From Methylocystaceae bacterium (GTDB lineage Bacteria; Pseudomonadota; Alphaproteobacteria; Rhizobiales; Beijerinckiaceae), in the NCBI GenBank assembly GCA_003152255.1, contig PLZT01000265.1, positions 1 through 5,376 on the forward strand: 5,376 bases of DNA, read 5' to 3'. This document shows positions 1 to 5,038 of this stretch, piece by piece. The notes under the pieces are model-generated. The model saw only the letters and a program-made list of their open reading frames with translations. It did no database searches and had not been told where the DNA came from. The number at the start of each line of letters is the position of its first letter. The stretch's first letter is position 1. Both the position numbers and the translations under genes were made by a program.

Positions 1-171
1 GCAAAGGTGACGATGCGCGGCAAATGATGTGCTCACGAACGGCGACAGACTTGTCGCAATATTGGATGAGTTGGAAGGACGCCGCGAAAGCCACTTCCGA
101 AACCACGGAGCGGATGGCAACTTTAAACGAGCCAGGGCCGGAACTGGTCGCATGCATTGATCGGCGTGGGT
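1..171 (+). CDS. Possible C-terminal tail of an unidentified protein (partial, 5' end outside window)
   Basis: Reading from base 3, the plus strand stays open for 56 codons and ends at TGA 169-171; the start would lie left of the window. The tail has a plausible soluble composition, with a stretch reading DLSQYWMSWKDAAKATSETT followed by ERMATLNEP, mixed charged and aromatic residues that would suit an amphipathic helix. I do not recognise a family. A phasin-like helical protein crossed my mind, but I see no diagnostic motif. It faces the lrp gene convergently with a 63-bp gap. Being open for 56 codons in GC-rich DNA is weak evidence by itself, so this is a candidate only. Confidence 0.35.
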
Positions 172-204
172 GAACGTGAAGACCGGGCTCATTCCATAAA
201 TTGC

Positions 205-217
205 GGCGGCTTCCGCC
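205..217. terminator. Small hairpin between convergent genes, possible weak terminator for the lrp-type gene
   Basis: GGCGG (205-209) and CCGCC (213-217) form a perfect 5-bp GC stem around a 3-nt loop, 18 bp beyond the lrp stop codon. Read on the minus strand, the stem is followed by GCAATTTAT, only a rudimentary U-tract. The position between two convergent frames suits a terminator, but the short stem and poor U-run make this tentative. Confidence 0.3.
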
Positions 218-234
218 AGACCGAGTGCGAGAGG

Positions 235-702
235 TTATTCAATGGAAGACGTCGGGAAAGGGAGCGCCGTCGTCGACTTGATGCACTCCATGGCAAAGCG
301 CGACACCACATTACGCAAAGGCGCAATCGCGATCAGGCGTTTATAAAAATCGTCGAAGGCGCTCATGTCGGCGACAACAACTCGCAGCATATAATCGACA
401 TCGCCAGCCATGCGGTAGAACTCCACTACCTGCGGCATTTCGGCAACGCTCTCAGTGAAGCGCTTTAGCCAAGCGTCGGAGTGCTCGCTAGCGACGATCG
501 AGACGTAGACCGAGAGTCCCAGGCCGAGCTTTTCGGGCGAGAGCAAGGCGACGTGGCGCATGATGACTCCACTCGCCTCGAGTTTTTGAACTCGCTTCCA
601 GCATGGCGTCGCCGAAAGACCGACGCTCGCGGCGATTTCCGAAATCGCGACCGAACTGTCTTCTTGCAGGATGGCGAGGATTTTACGGTCTATCGCGTCC
701 AT
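235..702 (-). CDS. Lrp/AsnC-family transcriptional regulator
   Basis: A 155-residue protein with the classic Lrp/AsnC architecture. The N-terminal winged HTH opens with MDAIDRKILAILQEDSSVAI, continues through SEIAASVGLSATPCWKRVQKLE (the TPCW-RV-LE recognition helix, about residues 30-42) and ends with the GVI wing. The C-terminal RAM effector-binding domain carries VVEFYRMAGDVDYMLRVVV (about 92-110, with the G-D-DY turn) and a final STTALPF resembling the ETTALPL tail of the family. Such proteins form dimers to octamers and respond to amino acids or related small molecules; the effector here cannot be read from sequence. I chose ATG at 702 because family members normally begin at this M-D-x-D-R-KIL block. 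An in-frame ATG at 747 would add 15 residues, and neither start has a good Shine-Dalgarno. The gene is monocistronic, with no obvious target gene beside it. Confidence 0.93.
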   Translation of the reverse strand: MDAIDRKILAILQEDSSVAISEIAASVGLSATPCWKRVQKLEASGVIMRHVALLSPEKLGLGLSVYVSIVASEHSDAWLKRFTESVAEMPQVVEFYRMAGDVDYMLRVVVADMSAFDDFYKRLIAIAPLRNVVSRFAMECIKSTTALPFPTSSIE

Positions 703-757
703 GGGAATTGCGCCGTCTTTGTGTTGCGCTGACACAGCGTATTTCATAGATTGGGAT

Positions 758-787
758 ATAATTGATTAATTCGATAACGTATGTCAT
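758..787 (-). promoter_or_regulatory. Candidate sigma70-type promoter of the Lrp/AsnC gene
   Basis: On the minus strand, ATGACA (complement of 782-787, 5/6 to TTGACA) lies 18 bp from AATTAT (complement of 758-763, 4/6 to TATAAT). The predicted transcript start would fall close to the upstream ATG at 747. That leaves either a nearly leaderless mRNA using 747 or a leader of about 45 nt before the preferred ATG at 702. This was identified by eye; AT-rich DNA gives such matches easily. Confidence 0.35.
761..775. promoter_or_regulatory. AT-rich dyad, candidate Lrp-type autoregulatory operator
   Basis: ATTGA (761-765) and TCGAT (771-775) are inverted with one mismatch around the AT core TTAAT. The 15-bp length and AT-rich centre resemble sites bound by Lrp-family proteins. 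It overlaps the proposed promoter of the Lrp/AsnC gene, as expected for negative autoregulation, which is common in the family. Binding is inferred only. Confidence 0.35.
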
Positions 788-805
788 CTCTATGCTCCCT
801 GCCGC

Positions 806-820
806 CGATTTACACTTCAA
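806..820 (+). repeat. Left arm of 15-bp inverted repeat
   Basis: CGATTTACACTTCAA, the exact reverse complement of 1086-1100. The match stops on both sides (805 against 1101 and 821 against 1085 do not pair). Confidence 0.9.
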
Positions 821-937
821 GATGGGCTCACACATTGTTGAATTTCAATGAGAGGGCTGAGACTCAAATATCCTTTAGGGCAATTCATTTAAGACTGCCC
901 CAGACATTTTAAGCACTCAACCTGGGGCTGCTCGACT

Positions 938-966
938 CATTGATCGACACGGAGCATCGGTCAATG
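938..966. repeat. Imperfect hairpin inside the gene-free region
   Basis: CATTGATCGA (938-947) and TCGGTCAATG (957-966) are complementary at 9 of 10 positions around a 9-nt loop. The mismatch (T944 opposite G960) becomes a G-U pair in plus-strand RNA. A second short dyad, TTCAAT-TTG-ATTGAA, follows at 971-985, and GCCCCAG (897-903) pairs with CTGGGGC (922-928) just before it. The cluster of dyads may be part of the element relic. No function can be assigned. Confidence 0.5.
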
Positions 967-1085
967 CGGGTTCAATTTGATTGAAGGAAGTCCGGGCTTT
1001 TCATTGTTCCTTCATTCGAGACCGAAGCCCAGATGAGTTCCACGAAAAGTGACCAAAATCGGCCCAGGCATTGGAAATGCCGGCA

Positions 1086-1100
1086 TTGAAGTGTAAATCG
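1086..1100 (-). repeat. Right arm of 15-bp inverted repeat
   Basis: TTGAAGTGTAAATCG, the exact reverse complement of 806-820. Its last bases also form the left foot of the 1097-1114 hairpin. Confidence 0.9.
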
Positions 1101-1114
1101 AGCCCCCGCTCGAT
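1097..1114. terminator. Hairpin downstream of the acylphosphatase gene, possible weak terminator
   Basis: ATCGAGC (1097-1103) and GCTCGAT (1108-1114) form a perfect 7-bp stem with a 4-nt loop. Read on the minus strand, the stem is followed by TTACACTTC, so the U-tract is short. It lies about 130 bp after the stop of the last operon gene, and no better terminator is visible nearer; the 1231-1242 stem (GGCGA-AG-TCGCC) has no U-run. It could equally be part of the element end. Confidence 0.25.
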
Positions 1115-1242
1115 CCGACGAGTTGGCGTGGCTTTGGAAGGGTGTTTTGGATCGACCTTTATAGTGGCCCCCAATTATTTCCCGGGCGAGAAGGTCACGA
1201 ACCCCTCCCGGGGATCGCACGGCCGGTGAAGGCGAAGTCGCC

Positions 1243-1551
1243 TCAAGCCTCGACCGCCGCGACGAAGCCGTGCTCGCCGCCGCCCTCGCGCAAGGCGGCT
1301 TCATCCGCCTCCTCGATACGATGAGAAGCAATGGCCGCCGTTCTTGGCCCCCGGCGCGCCGCGATCAGGAACTCCTCGACGGCGGCGCTCGGACCGGCGA
1401 CGAGGGTCTCCACCGATCCGTCGTGGCGGTTGCGCACCCAGCCGTCGAGATGCAGTCGCCCGGCCTCGCGGGCGACGAAAACGCGATAGCCGACGCCCTG
1501 CACGGCGCCTTCGACGACGATGCGAGCGATGCGTGTTTGCGTGATCCCCAT
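1243..1551 (-). CDS. Acylphosphatase
   Basis: A 102-residue cytosolic enzyme of the acylphosphatase family (EC 3.6.1.7), which hydrolyses carboxyl-phosphate bonds such as that of acetyl phosphate or 1,3-bisphosphoglycerate. The signature block VEGAVQGVGYRVFVAREAGR (about residues 13-32) supplies the phosphate-binding loop and catalytic Arg23. GWVRNRHDGSVE (37-48) supplies catalytic Asn41, and GPRTAAIASHRIEEAD (68-83) matches the conserved C-terminal part. Length is close to the usual 90-100 residues. I started at ATG 1551 because it sits just before the first strand and has AGGTGAG six bases upstream; the in-frame extension to 1785 lies inside the sulP gene and is unrelated in composition. 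It follows sulP by 38 bp and is probably co-transcribed. A functional tie to sulfate transport is not evident. Confidence 0.93.
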   Translation of the reverse strand: MGITQTRIARIVVEGAVQGVGYRVFVAREAGRLHLDGWVRNRHDGSVETLVAGPSAAVEEFLIAARRGPRTAAIASHRIEEADEAALREGGGEHGFVAAVEA

Positions 1552-1567
1552 ATTTTTCTCACCTAAT
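1552..1567 (-). promoter_or_regulatory. Ribosome binding site of the acylphosphatase gene
   Basis: On the minus strand TTAGGTGAGAAAAATATG places an AGGTGAG Shine-Dalgarno about six bases before the ATG at 1551. This fixes the start downstream of the long in-frame extension. Confidence 0.7.
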
Positions 1568-1589
1568 CGGACGGACGAAGGTCTCCGCG

Positions 1590-3335
1590 TCAAACGAGAT
1601 AGTAAAGCCTGTCCCTTGGAGCGATGGCGCGCGGCGACAAGCGCCCGCGAATAGCTCGAATGGCGGCCAAAGTGGCGGAATCTTCGTCGGCGCCCTGCGC
1701 GAAGACCTGACTTTTCGGCAGCCACGCGAAGAAATTCAGACGCAGAAAGGAGTCGAGAAGATCGGCTTGTATCCCCGCGAGCCAAACGGTGACGTTTTGA
1801 CCATTGGCTTGTTTGAGGAAGTGTTCGAAATGTTCGAGCGCCACCACATCGGGATGACGCACGCGCTTGAGACGCAGCATGACATGATCGATCGCTTCGT
1901 CGCGCGCGCGATGCAAAACTTGCTCGAAGGCGCGATCGAGTTCGGCGCCCGCGCCGAAAAACAGTTCTCCCTCCAGATCATAAAGCAGAAAGCCCTCGTT
2001 GGGCGGATCTGACCGCTGCCTTTCTCGCACGACCTCGCGATCATCGACCACGAGTTCGATCGCCTTGAGTTTCGCGGCGCGCGGAACGAACAAGAGGATC
2101 GAGATGGCGACGCCGATCAATATGGCCTGATCGAGTCCGAAGACCAAGGCCGAGAACGCGGTTACGGCGACGACGCCAGCGTCCATTCGCGTCGCGCGCA
2201 GCGTGAAGGCGAGGCGCTTCACGTCGATCAGCCGCGCGGCGGTAAGCAACAGCATCGCCGCGAGAGCCGCCTTGGGCACGTAGCGCGCGAGTGGGGCGAG
2301 ACCAAGCACGGCGATGGCGACGAAGACGGCGGTGAGCACGCCGGAGAGGCGCGTCGCCGCGCCGGCCTGAAAGTTAATCGCCGATCGCGACAGCGAGCCC
2401 GAGCCGGGCAGGCATTGAAAAAAGCCGCCCGATAAATTCGCTATGCCCTCGGCAAGGCACTGGCGATTGAAATCTAGCGGTTGGCGTGTCTGGTATGCGA
2501 TGGATTTGGCGATCGCCAACGCCTCCAACAGCCCAAGAAAGGCGATGGCGGCGGCGTCGGGGGCGAGATCGAGGAACCAGCCGAGCTTGACCACCGGAAT
2601 ATGCGGGGTCGGCAGGCTGCTCGGCACCGTGCCGGCGACGCCGATCGCGGTCTTGCCGTCGAGGCCGGGCGTGGTCCAGCCGGCGAGATAGGCGCCTACG
2701 CCGACGATGACGAGAACGGCCAGCATGTCGAACTGCGGCCATTTTTTGCGGTGCATGAATCCGCGAAACAACACCGCCAGCGCCAGGGTCACTACCGTGG
2801 CGACGACCGCCTTGAGGTTGATCGCGTCGCCCGCCGTCAGCGTCAGCCATAGCCGATGCAGCACATGCTGCGCGCCCGTGCCCTTTTCGCGAAGGCCAAG
2901 CGCGTTGCCGATCTGGCCGATCGCCAGCAGCAGCGCGGCCGCGCTCATGAAACCGAGGATCACCGATTCCGAGATGTAGCGGGTGAGATCGCCCAGACGA
3001 AAAACCGCGATAAATATCTGGATAGAGCCCACCATCACGCCCAGCAGGAACATCGCCTCCGCCGCTTCGACGCGTTGCTCGGAATCGAACATCGAAAGGG
3101 CGCTGAACACGACGAGCGAGATCGCGCTGGTCGGGCCGTTGATGAGGTGCGAGGACGAACCGAAAATGGAGGCGACGGCGGTGACGAGAATCGCCGAATA
3201 AAGACCATAACGCGGGTCGACTCCCGCCAGCAGCGCATAGGCCATGCCTTGCGGCAGCGAAATCGCGGCGACCGTCAGTGCCGCGACAAGATCGCGGCGA
3301 AACTCGGCCTGGCAATAGTCGATCTTGGTGATCAT
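1590..3335 (-). CDS. SulP-family (SLC26-type) inorganic anion transporter with C-terminal STAS domain
   Basis: A 581-residue inner-membrane secondary transporter, likely moving sulfate or another oxyanion. The core (about residues 15-418) is strongly hydrophobic and carries the family landmarks: PQGMAYALLAGVDPRYGLYS (28-47), the NGPTSAISLV segment (66-75), a conserved acidic residue in LLEALAIAKSIA (269-280), and LPGSGSLSRSAINFQAGAAT (309-328), the GSLSRSAxN signature. A cytosolic STAS domain follows (about 447-545), with LYDLEGELFFGAGAELDRAF and MLRLKRVRHPDVVALEHFEHFL. A charged linker (422-446) separates the two. Length is normal for bacterial SulP (about 500-600 aa). Its ATG overlaps the stop of the sulfate-binding-protein gene in an ATGA junction and has no convincing Shine-Dalgarno, so translation is probably coupled. 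The binding-protein neighbour favours sulfate as substrate, but bicarbonate, molybdate or other anions cannot be excluded from sequence alone. Confidence 0.95.
   Translation of the reverse strand: MITKIDYCQAEFRRDLVAALTVAAISLPQGMAYALLAGVDPRYGLYSAILVTAVASIFGSSSHLINGPTSAISLVVFSALSMFDSEQRVEAAEAMFLLGVMVGSIQIFIAVFRLGDLTRYISESVILGFMSAAALLLAIGQIGNALGLREKGTGAQHVLHRLWLTLTAGDAINLKAVVATVVTLALAVLFRGFMHRKKWPQFDMLAVLVIVGVGAYLAGWTTPGLDGKTAIGVAGTVPSSLPTPHIPVVKLGWFLDLAPDAAAIAFLGLLEALAIAKSIAYQTRQPLDFNRQCLAEGIANLSGGFFQCLPGSGSLSRSAINFQAGAATRLSGVLTAVFVAIAVLGLAPLARYVPKAALAAMLLLTAARLIDVKRLAFTLRATRMDAGVVAVTAFSALVFGLDQAILIGVAISILLFVPRAAKLKAIELVVDDREVVRERQRSDPPNEGFLLYDLEGELFFGAGAELDRAFEQVLHRARDEAIDHVMLRLKRVRHPDVVALEHFEHFLKQANGQNVTVWLAGIQADLLDSFLRLNFFAWLPKSQVFAQGADEDSATLAAIRAIRGRLSPRAIAPRDRLYYLV
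3332..3335 (-). other. ATGA stop/start overlap coupling sbp-type and sulP genes
   Basis: The TGA of the binding-protein gene (complement of 3332-3334) overlaps the ATG of sulP (complement of 3333-3335). The bases before this ATG (GGATCGCGGCGCAA) hold no Shine-Dalgarno, so ribosomes most likely reinitiate after finishing the binding protein. That would keep the two products in a fixed ratio. Confidence 0.85.
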
Positions 3336-4363
3336 TTGCGCCGCGATCCGATGATTAAGTCGATGACGCCGTTTTCGGCGAAGAATTTCTCATTGGCGTC
3401 GTCCCAGTCCCGGGCGATGTCGGTGATCGGCGCGAGCGTCAGCGGGTGAAAGTCCACGCCCGCCTTGCGCGCGGCATAGGGCTTGTAGGGACGATAGCCG
3501 AGGCGCGCGATGGTTTCCTGCGCCTCGTCGCTAAACAGGAAGGTTAGATAGGCCTTCGCGTCTTCCAGTTCGCCGTCCCGCGCGACGGCGGCGTCGACCC
3601 AGGCGACATAGGGTTCGGCGAGGATGCTGACGGAAGGATAGATAATCTCCAATTTGCCGTTGGAATCGGCGACCTCGCGCAGCGCCTCGTTCTCCCAGGT
3701 CAGATGGACATCGCCGATTTCCTGGATCGCGAAACTGATGGCGGCGCCGCGCGCGCCCTCTTCGAGCGCGGGGACATGCTGGTATAGCGATTGCAGATAG
3801 GCGCGCGCCTCGTCGTCGTTTCCGCCACGGGTGACGACAGCCGCCCAGGCGGCGAGCGCCGCGAGCTTGCCATTGCCCGAGGTTCGCGGGTCCGGCGTGA
3901 CGACTTCGAGCCCGGGCGGCAAAAGATCGGGCCAATCCTTGACGTGATGCGGATTGCCGCGACGCACCACGAACACGATGGTCGAGGTGTAGGGCAAGGA
4001 ATGATTTGGCAGCCTGTCGATCCAGTTCGGCGCGATCAGCCCACGCTTTCGCAATCCGTCGATGTCGGTGAAAAGGCCGAGCGTAACGACATCGGCGGGC
4101 TGCTCGCCGCTGATGATCCTACGCGCCTGCCGCGAGGAGCCGCCATGCGATTGCGCGATGACGATATGACGACCCGTCTCTTTCTCGTAAGACGCGACAA
4201 AGAGCGGGTTCAGCGCTTGATAGAGCTCCCGGGTCGGATCATAGGAGACATTGACGAGTCGATGCCCGGCGTGGCCCGGAGCATTCTTGATCGCGATCAG
4301 CGACAGGCCGGCGACGGCGGCGGCAACGGCGCCGAAATTGAGCAAGTTCCGCCAACGCGTCAT
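3332..4363 (-). CDS. Periplasmic sulfate-binding protein (Sbp/CysP family)
   Basis: A 343-residue extracytoplasmic solute-binding protein. Residues 1-32 look like a signal peptide or signal anchor: basic start MTRWR, hydrophobic LLNFGAVAAAVAGLSLIAI, then KNAPGHA, a possible cleavage point near 32. The mature part follows Sbp/CysP closely: VNVSYDPTRELY (37-48), QSHGGSSRQAR (71-81), DVVTLGLFTDIDGL (91-104), LPYTSTIVFVVRRGNP (123-138), TPDPRTSGNGKLAALAAWA (156-174), EEGARGAAISF (201-211), DVHLTWENEAL (218-228) and YPSVSILAEP (242-251). These contain the Ser, Gly and Trp positions that bind sulfate in the known structures. Family members normally feed the CysTWA ABC permease; here the next gene, overlapping by 4 bp, is a SulP carrier. 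It lies 41 bp after the regulator gene, with a weak GAGAG site before its ATG. Thiosulfate or another oxyanion remains possible as ligand. Confidence 0.95.
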   Translation of the reverse strand: MTRWRNLLNFGAVAAAVAGLSLIAIKNAPGHAGHRLVNVSYDPTRELYQALNPLFVASYEKETGRHIVIAQSHGGSSRQARRIISGEQPADVVTLGLFTDIDGLRKRGLIAPNWIDRLPNHSLPYTSTIVFVVRRGNPHHVKDWPDLLPPGLEVVTPDPRTSGNGKLAALAAWAAVVTRGGNDDEARAYLQSLYQHVPALEEGARGAAISFAIQEIGDVHLTWENEALREVADSNGKLEIIYPSVSILAEPYVAWVDAAVARDGELEDAKAYLTFLFSDEAQETIARLGYRPYKPYAARKAGVDFHPLTLAPITDIARDWDDANEKFFAENGVIDLIIGSRRK

Positions 4364-4404
4364 GCCGCTCTCTTGTCTTTTCGTCGCCTTGATTGGCGGC
4401 GCCC

Positions 4405-4854
4405 TTAGCGCGCGGCGCGCTTGGCGGAGCCGGAAACGCCTACTGCTAAATAATAGCCGGCGCCCCGCGCTGTTCTGATTGGACCGGGGTGACCCGGGGA
4501 GCGAAGCGCCTTGCGCAATCGGCCAATCTGCACGTCGACAGTGCGCTCGTCGATGTCAGCGCCGCAGCCCCACACGAAATCGCGCAGCTGCGCGCGCGAA
4601 AAAGCATGCCTCGGCTTGCCCATCAAACAGAGAAGGATCGAAAATCCGCGCTTGGGGAGCTTGATTTCATTTCCCGACCGCCAAAGACGGCGCGTCGGGA
4701 CATCTACTTCGATGTCGCCGTGAGCGAGAACCGGGCGCGTCGCCGCTCTATGCGCGGACAAAGCGCCCGCTTGGCGCTCGAAGCCTCGAACCTTTTCGCC
4801 ACACTCCCTGGAGTGGAGGTCGTCGCGGATGGCGCTGGTGCGGGCCGCTGGCAT
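4405..4854 (-). CDS. PhoB/OmpR-type winged-helix regulator lacking a receiver domain
   Basis: A 149-residue DNA-binding protein. Residues about 43-136 form a Trans_reg_C winged helix: LAHGDIEVDVPTRRLWRSGN (the N-terminal beta sheet), IKLPKRGFSILLCLMGKPRHAFSR, LRDFVWG, then DERTVDVQIGRLRKAL (about 102-117, the recognition helix), and IRTARGAGYYL (126-136, the wing hairpin). This matches the C-terminal half of PhoB. The usual ~120-residue phosphoacceptor domain is absent; in its place are about 40 polar residues without recognisable fold. I chose ATG 4854 because GGGAGGA stands directly before it at good spacing; an in-frame ATG at 4959 would only add 35 residues of unfamilial sequence. The gene lies 41 bp ahead of the sulfate-binding-protein gene and likely controls that operon or the upstream exporter. 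How it senses a signal is unknown. Cys18, Cys76 and Cys97 are visible, but a redox role is speculation. Confidence 0.88.
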   Translation of the reverse strand: MPAARTSAIRDDLHSRECGEKVRGFERQAGALSAHRAATRPVLAHGDIEVDVPTRRLWRSGNEIKLPKRGFSILLCLMGKPRHAFSRAQLRDFVWGCGADIDERTVDVQIGRLRKALRSPGHPGPIRTARGAGYYLAVGVSGSAKRAAR

Positions 4855-4866
4855 TGCATTCCTCCC
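4855..4866 (-). promoter_or_regulatory. Strong ribosome binding site deciding the regulator start
   Basis: The minus strand reads GGGAGGAATGCAATG, so a near-perfect GGGAGGA stands five bases before ATG 4854. The other ATG inside this string directly abuts the Shine-Dalgarno and is in another frame. Confidence 0.75.
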
Positions 4867-4980
4867 GGCGTCGCCGAAAGCAACGCCTCTATTACTGGCT
4901 TGGCAAATCGATTGGGTCTGGTCCAGTGATCCTCGCGCGCCCAGCCGGACGCACTTCATGGATCGAGCAGGCCTGGCGGA

Positions 4981-5012
4981 TTTAGTCTACATAGTTGACG
5001 AAGTTAGTCAAC
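4981..5012 (-). promoter_or_regulatory. Candidate promoter with overlapping palindrome and 22-bp direct repeat upstream of the regulator operon
   Basis: On the minus strand, TTGACT (complement of 5006-5011) and TAGACT (complement of 4984-4989) are 16 bp apart and make a fair sigma70 promoter. Overlaid on it is a perfect inverted repeat, GTTGAC-N7-GTCAAC (4994-5012). There is also a direct repeat, GTTGACTAAC / GTAGACTAAA (8 of 10), whose copies start exactly 22 bp apart, two helical turns. Tandem 11- or 22-bp spacing is typical of sites for PhoB/OmpR winged-helix proteins. This would place the regulator's own site at its own promoter, leaving a leader of roughly 120 nt. If instead the transcript reads through from the exporter, the palindrome would form a short hairpin without a U-tract. 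Confidence 0.45.
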
Positions 5013-5038
5013 AAATGCGGTTATTTTTCGCGCGCACG

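Larger units (their letters stand above)
806..1100. mobile_element. Probable insertion-element relic bounded by 15-bp perfect inverted repeats
   Basis: CGATTTACACTTCAA at 806-820 recurs as its exact reverse complement at 1086-1100, giving terminal-type inverted repeats at the ends of a 295-bp segment. The interior has no credible coding frame and is more AT-rich than the neighbouring genes. Next to the right-hand repeat, the strip from about 1046 to 1085 (GTGACCAAAATCGGCCCAGG and on) looks to me like the non-coding end of an IS21-type element, but this is from memory and not verified. No clear target-site duplication flanks the repeats. It could be a non-autonomous MITE-like element, a deletion derivative of a full IS, or two solo ends. 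The repeat itself is certain; the mobile-element reading is inference. Confidence 0.45.
703..1242. other. 540-bp stretch with no supported gene
   Basis: This interval lies between the start of the Lrp/AsnC gene and the stop of the acylphosphatase gene. It contains the lrp promoter and dyad (758-787), the 15-bp inverted-repeat element (806-1100), several hairpins (897-928, 938-966, 971-985, 1097-1114, 1231-1242) and a CCCGGG-rich strip at 1181-1213. Frames of 60-119 codons cross it on both strands, but they run out of the acylphosphatase region in wrong frames or through the inverted repeats and show no family motif. I see no tRNA or other RNA gene. Confidence 0.6.

Noticed and set aside
157..468. 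103-codon plus-strand frame, and a second at 481-732
   Set aside because: Both are antisense to the well-supported Lrp/AsnC gene and show no motif.
1181..1214. Paired CCCGGG motifs that might form a terminator after the acylphosphatase gene
   Set aside because: The stem is only about 6 bp with a long loop, and no U-tract follows on the minus strand.
972..1331. 119-codon minus-strand frame across the inverted-repeat element and the end of the acylphosphatase gene
   Set aside because: It overlaps a real gene in the wrong phase and reads through an inverted-repeat arm. It is probably a fortuitous frame in element-derived sequence.
2374..3315. 313-codon open frame on the minus strand
   Set aside because: It lies wholly inside sulP in another phase. 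Its translation is Arg/Pro/His-rich with no family motif, a typical GC-rich shadow.
2856..3449. 197-codon open frame on the plus strand
   Set aside because: It is antisense to the N-terminal part of sulP and Arg/His/Asp-rich, without recognisable domains.
3791..4408. 205-codon open frame on the plus strand
   Set aside because: It is antisense to the sulfate-binding-protein gene, which has clear family motifs throughout. Charged low-information composition, no start signal.
4489..4929. 146-codon plus-strand frame
   Set aside because: It is antisense to the PhoB-like regulator, whose winged-helix motifs and ribosome site are clear.
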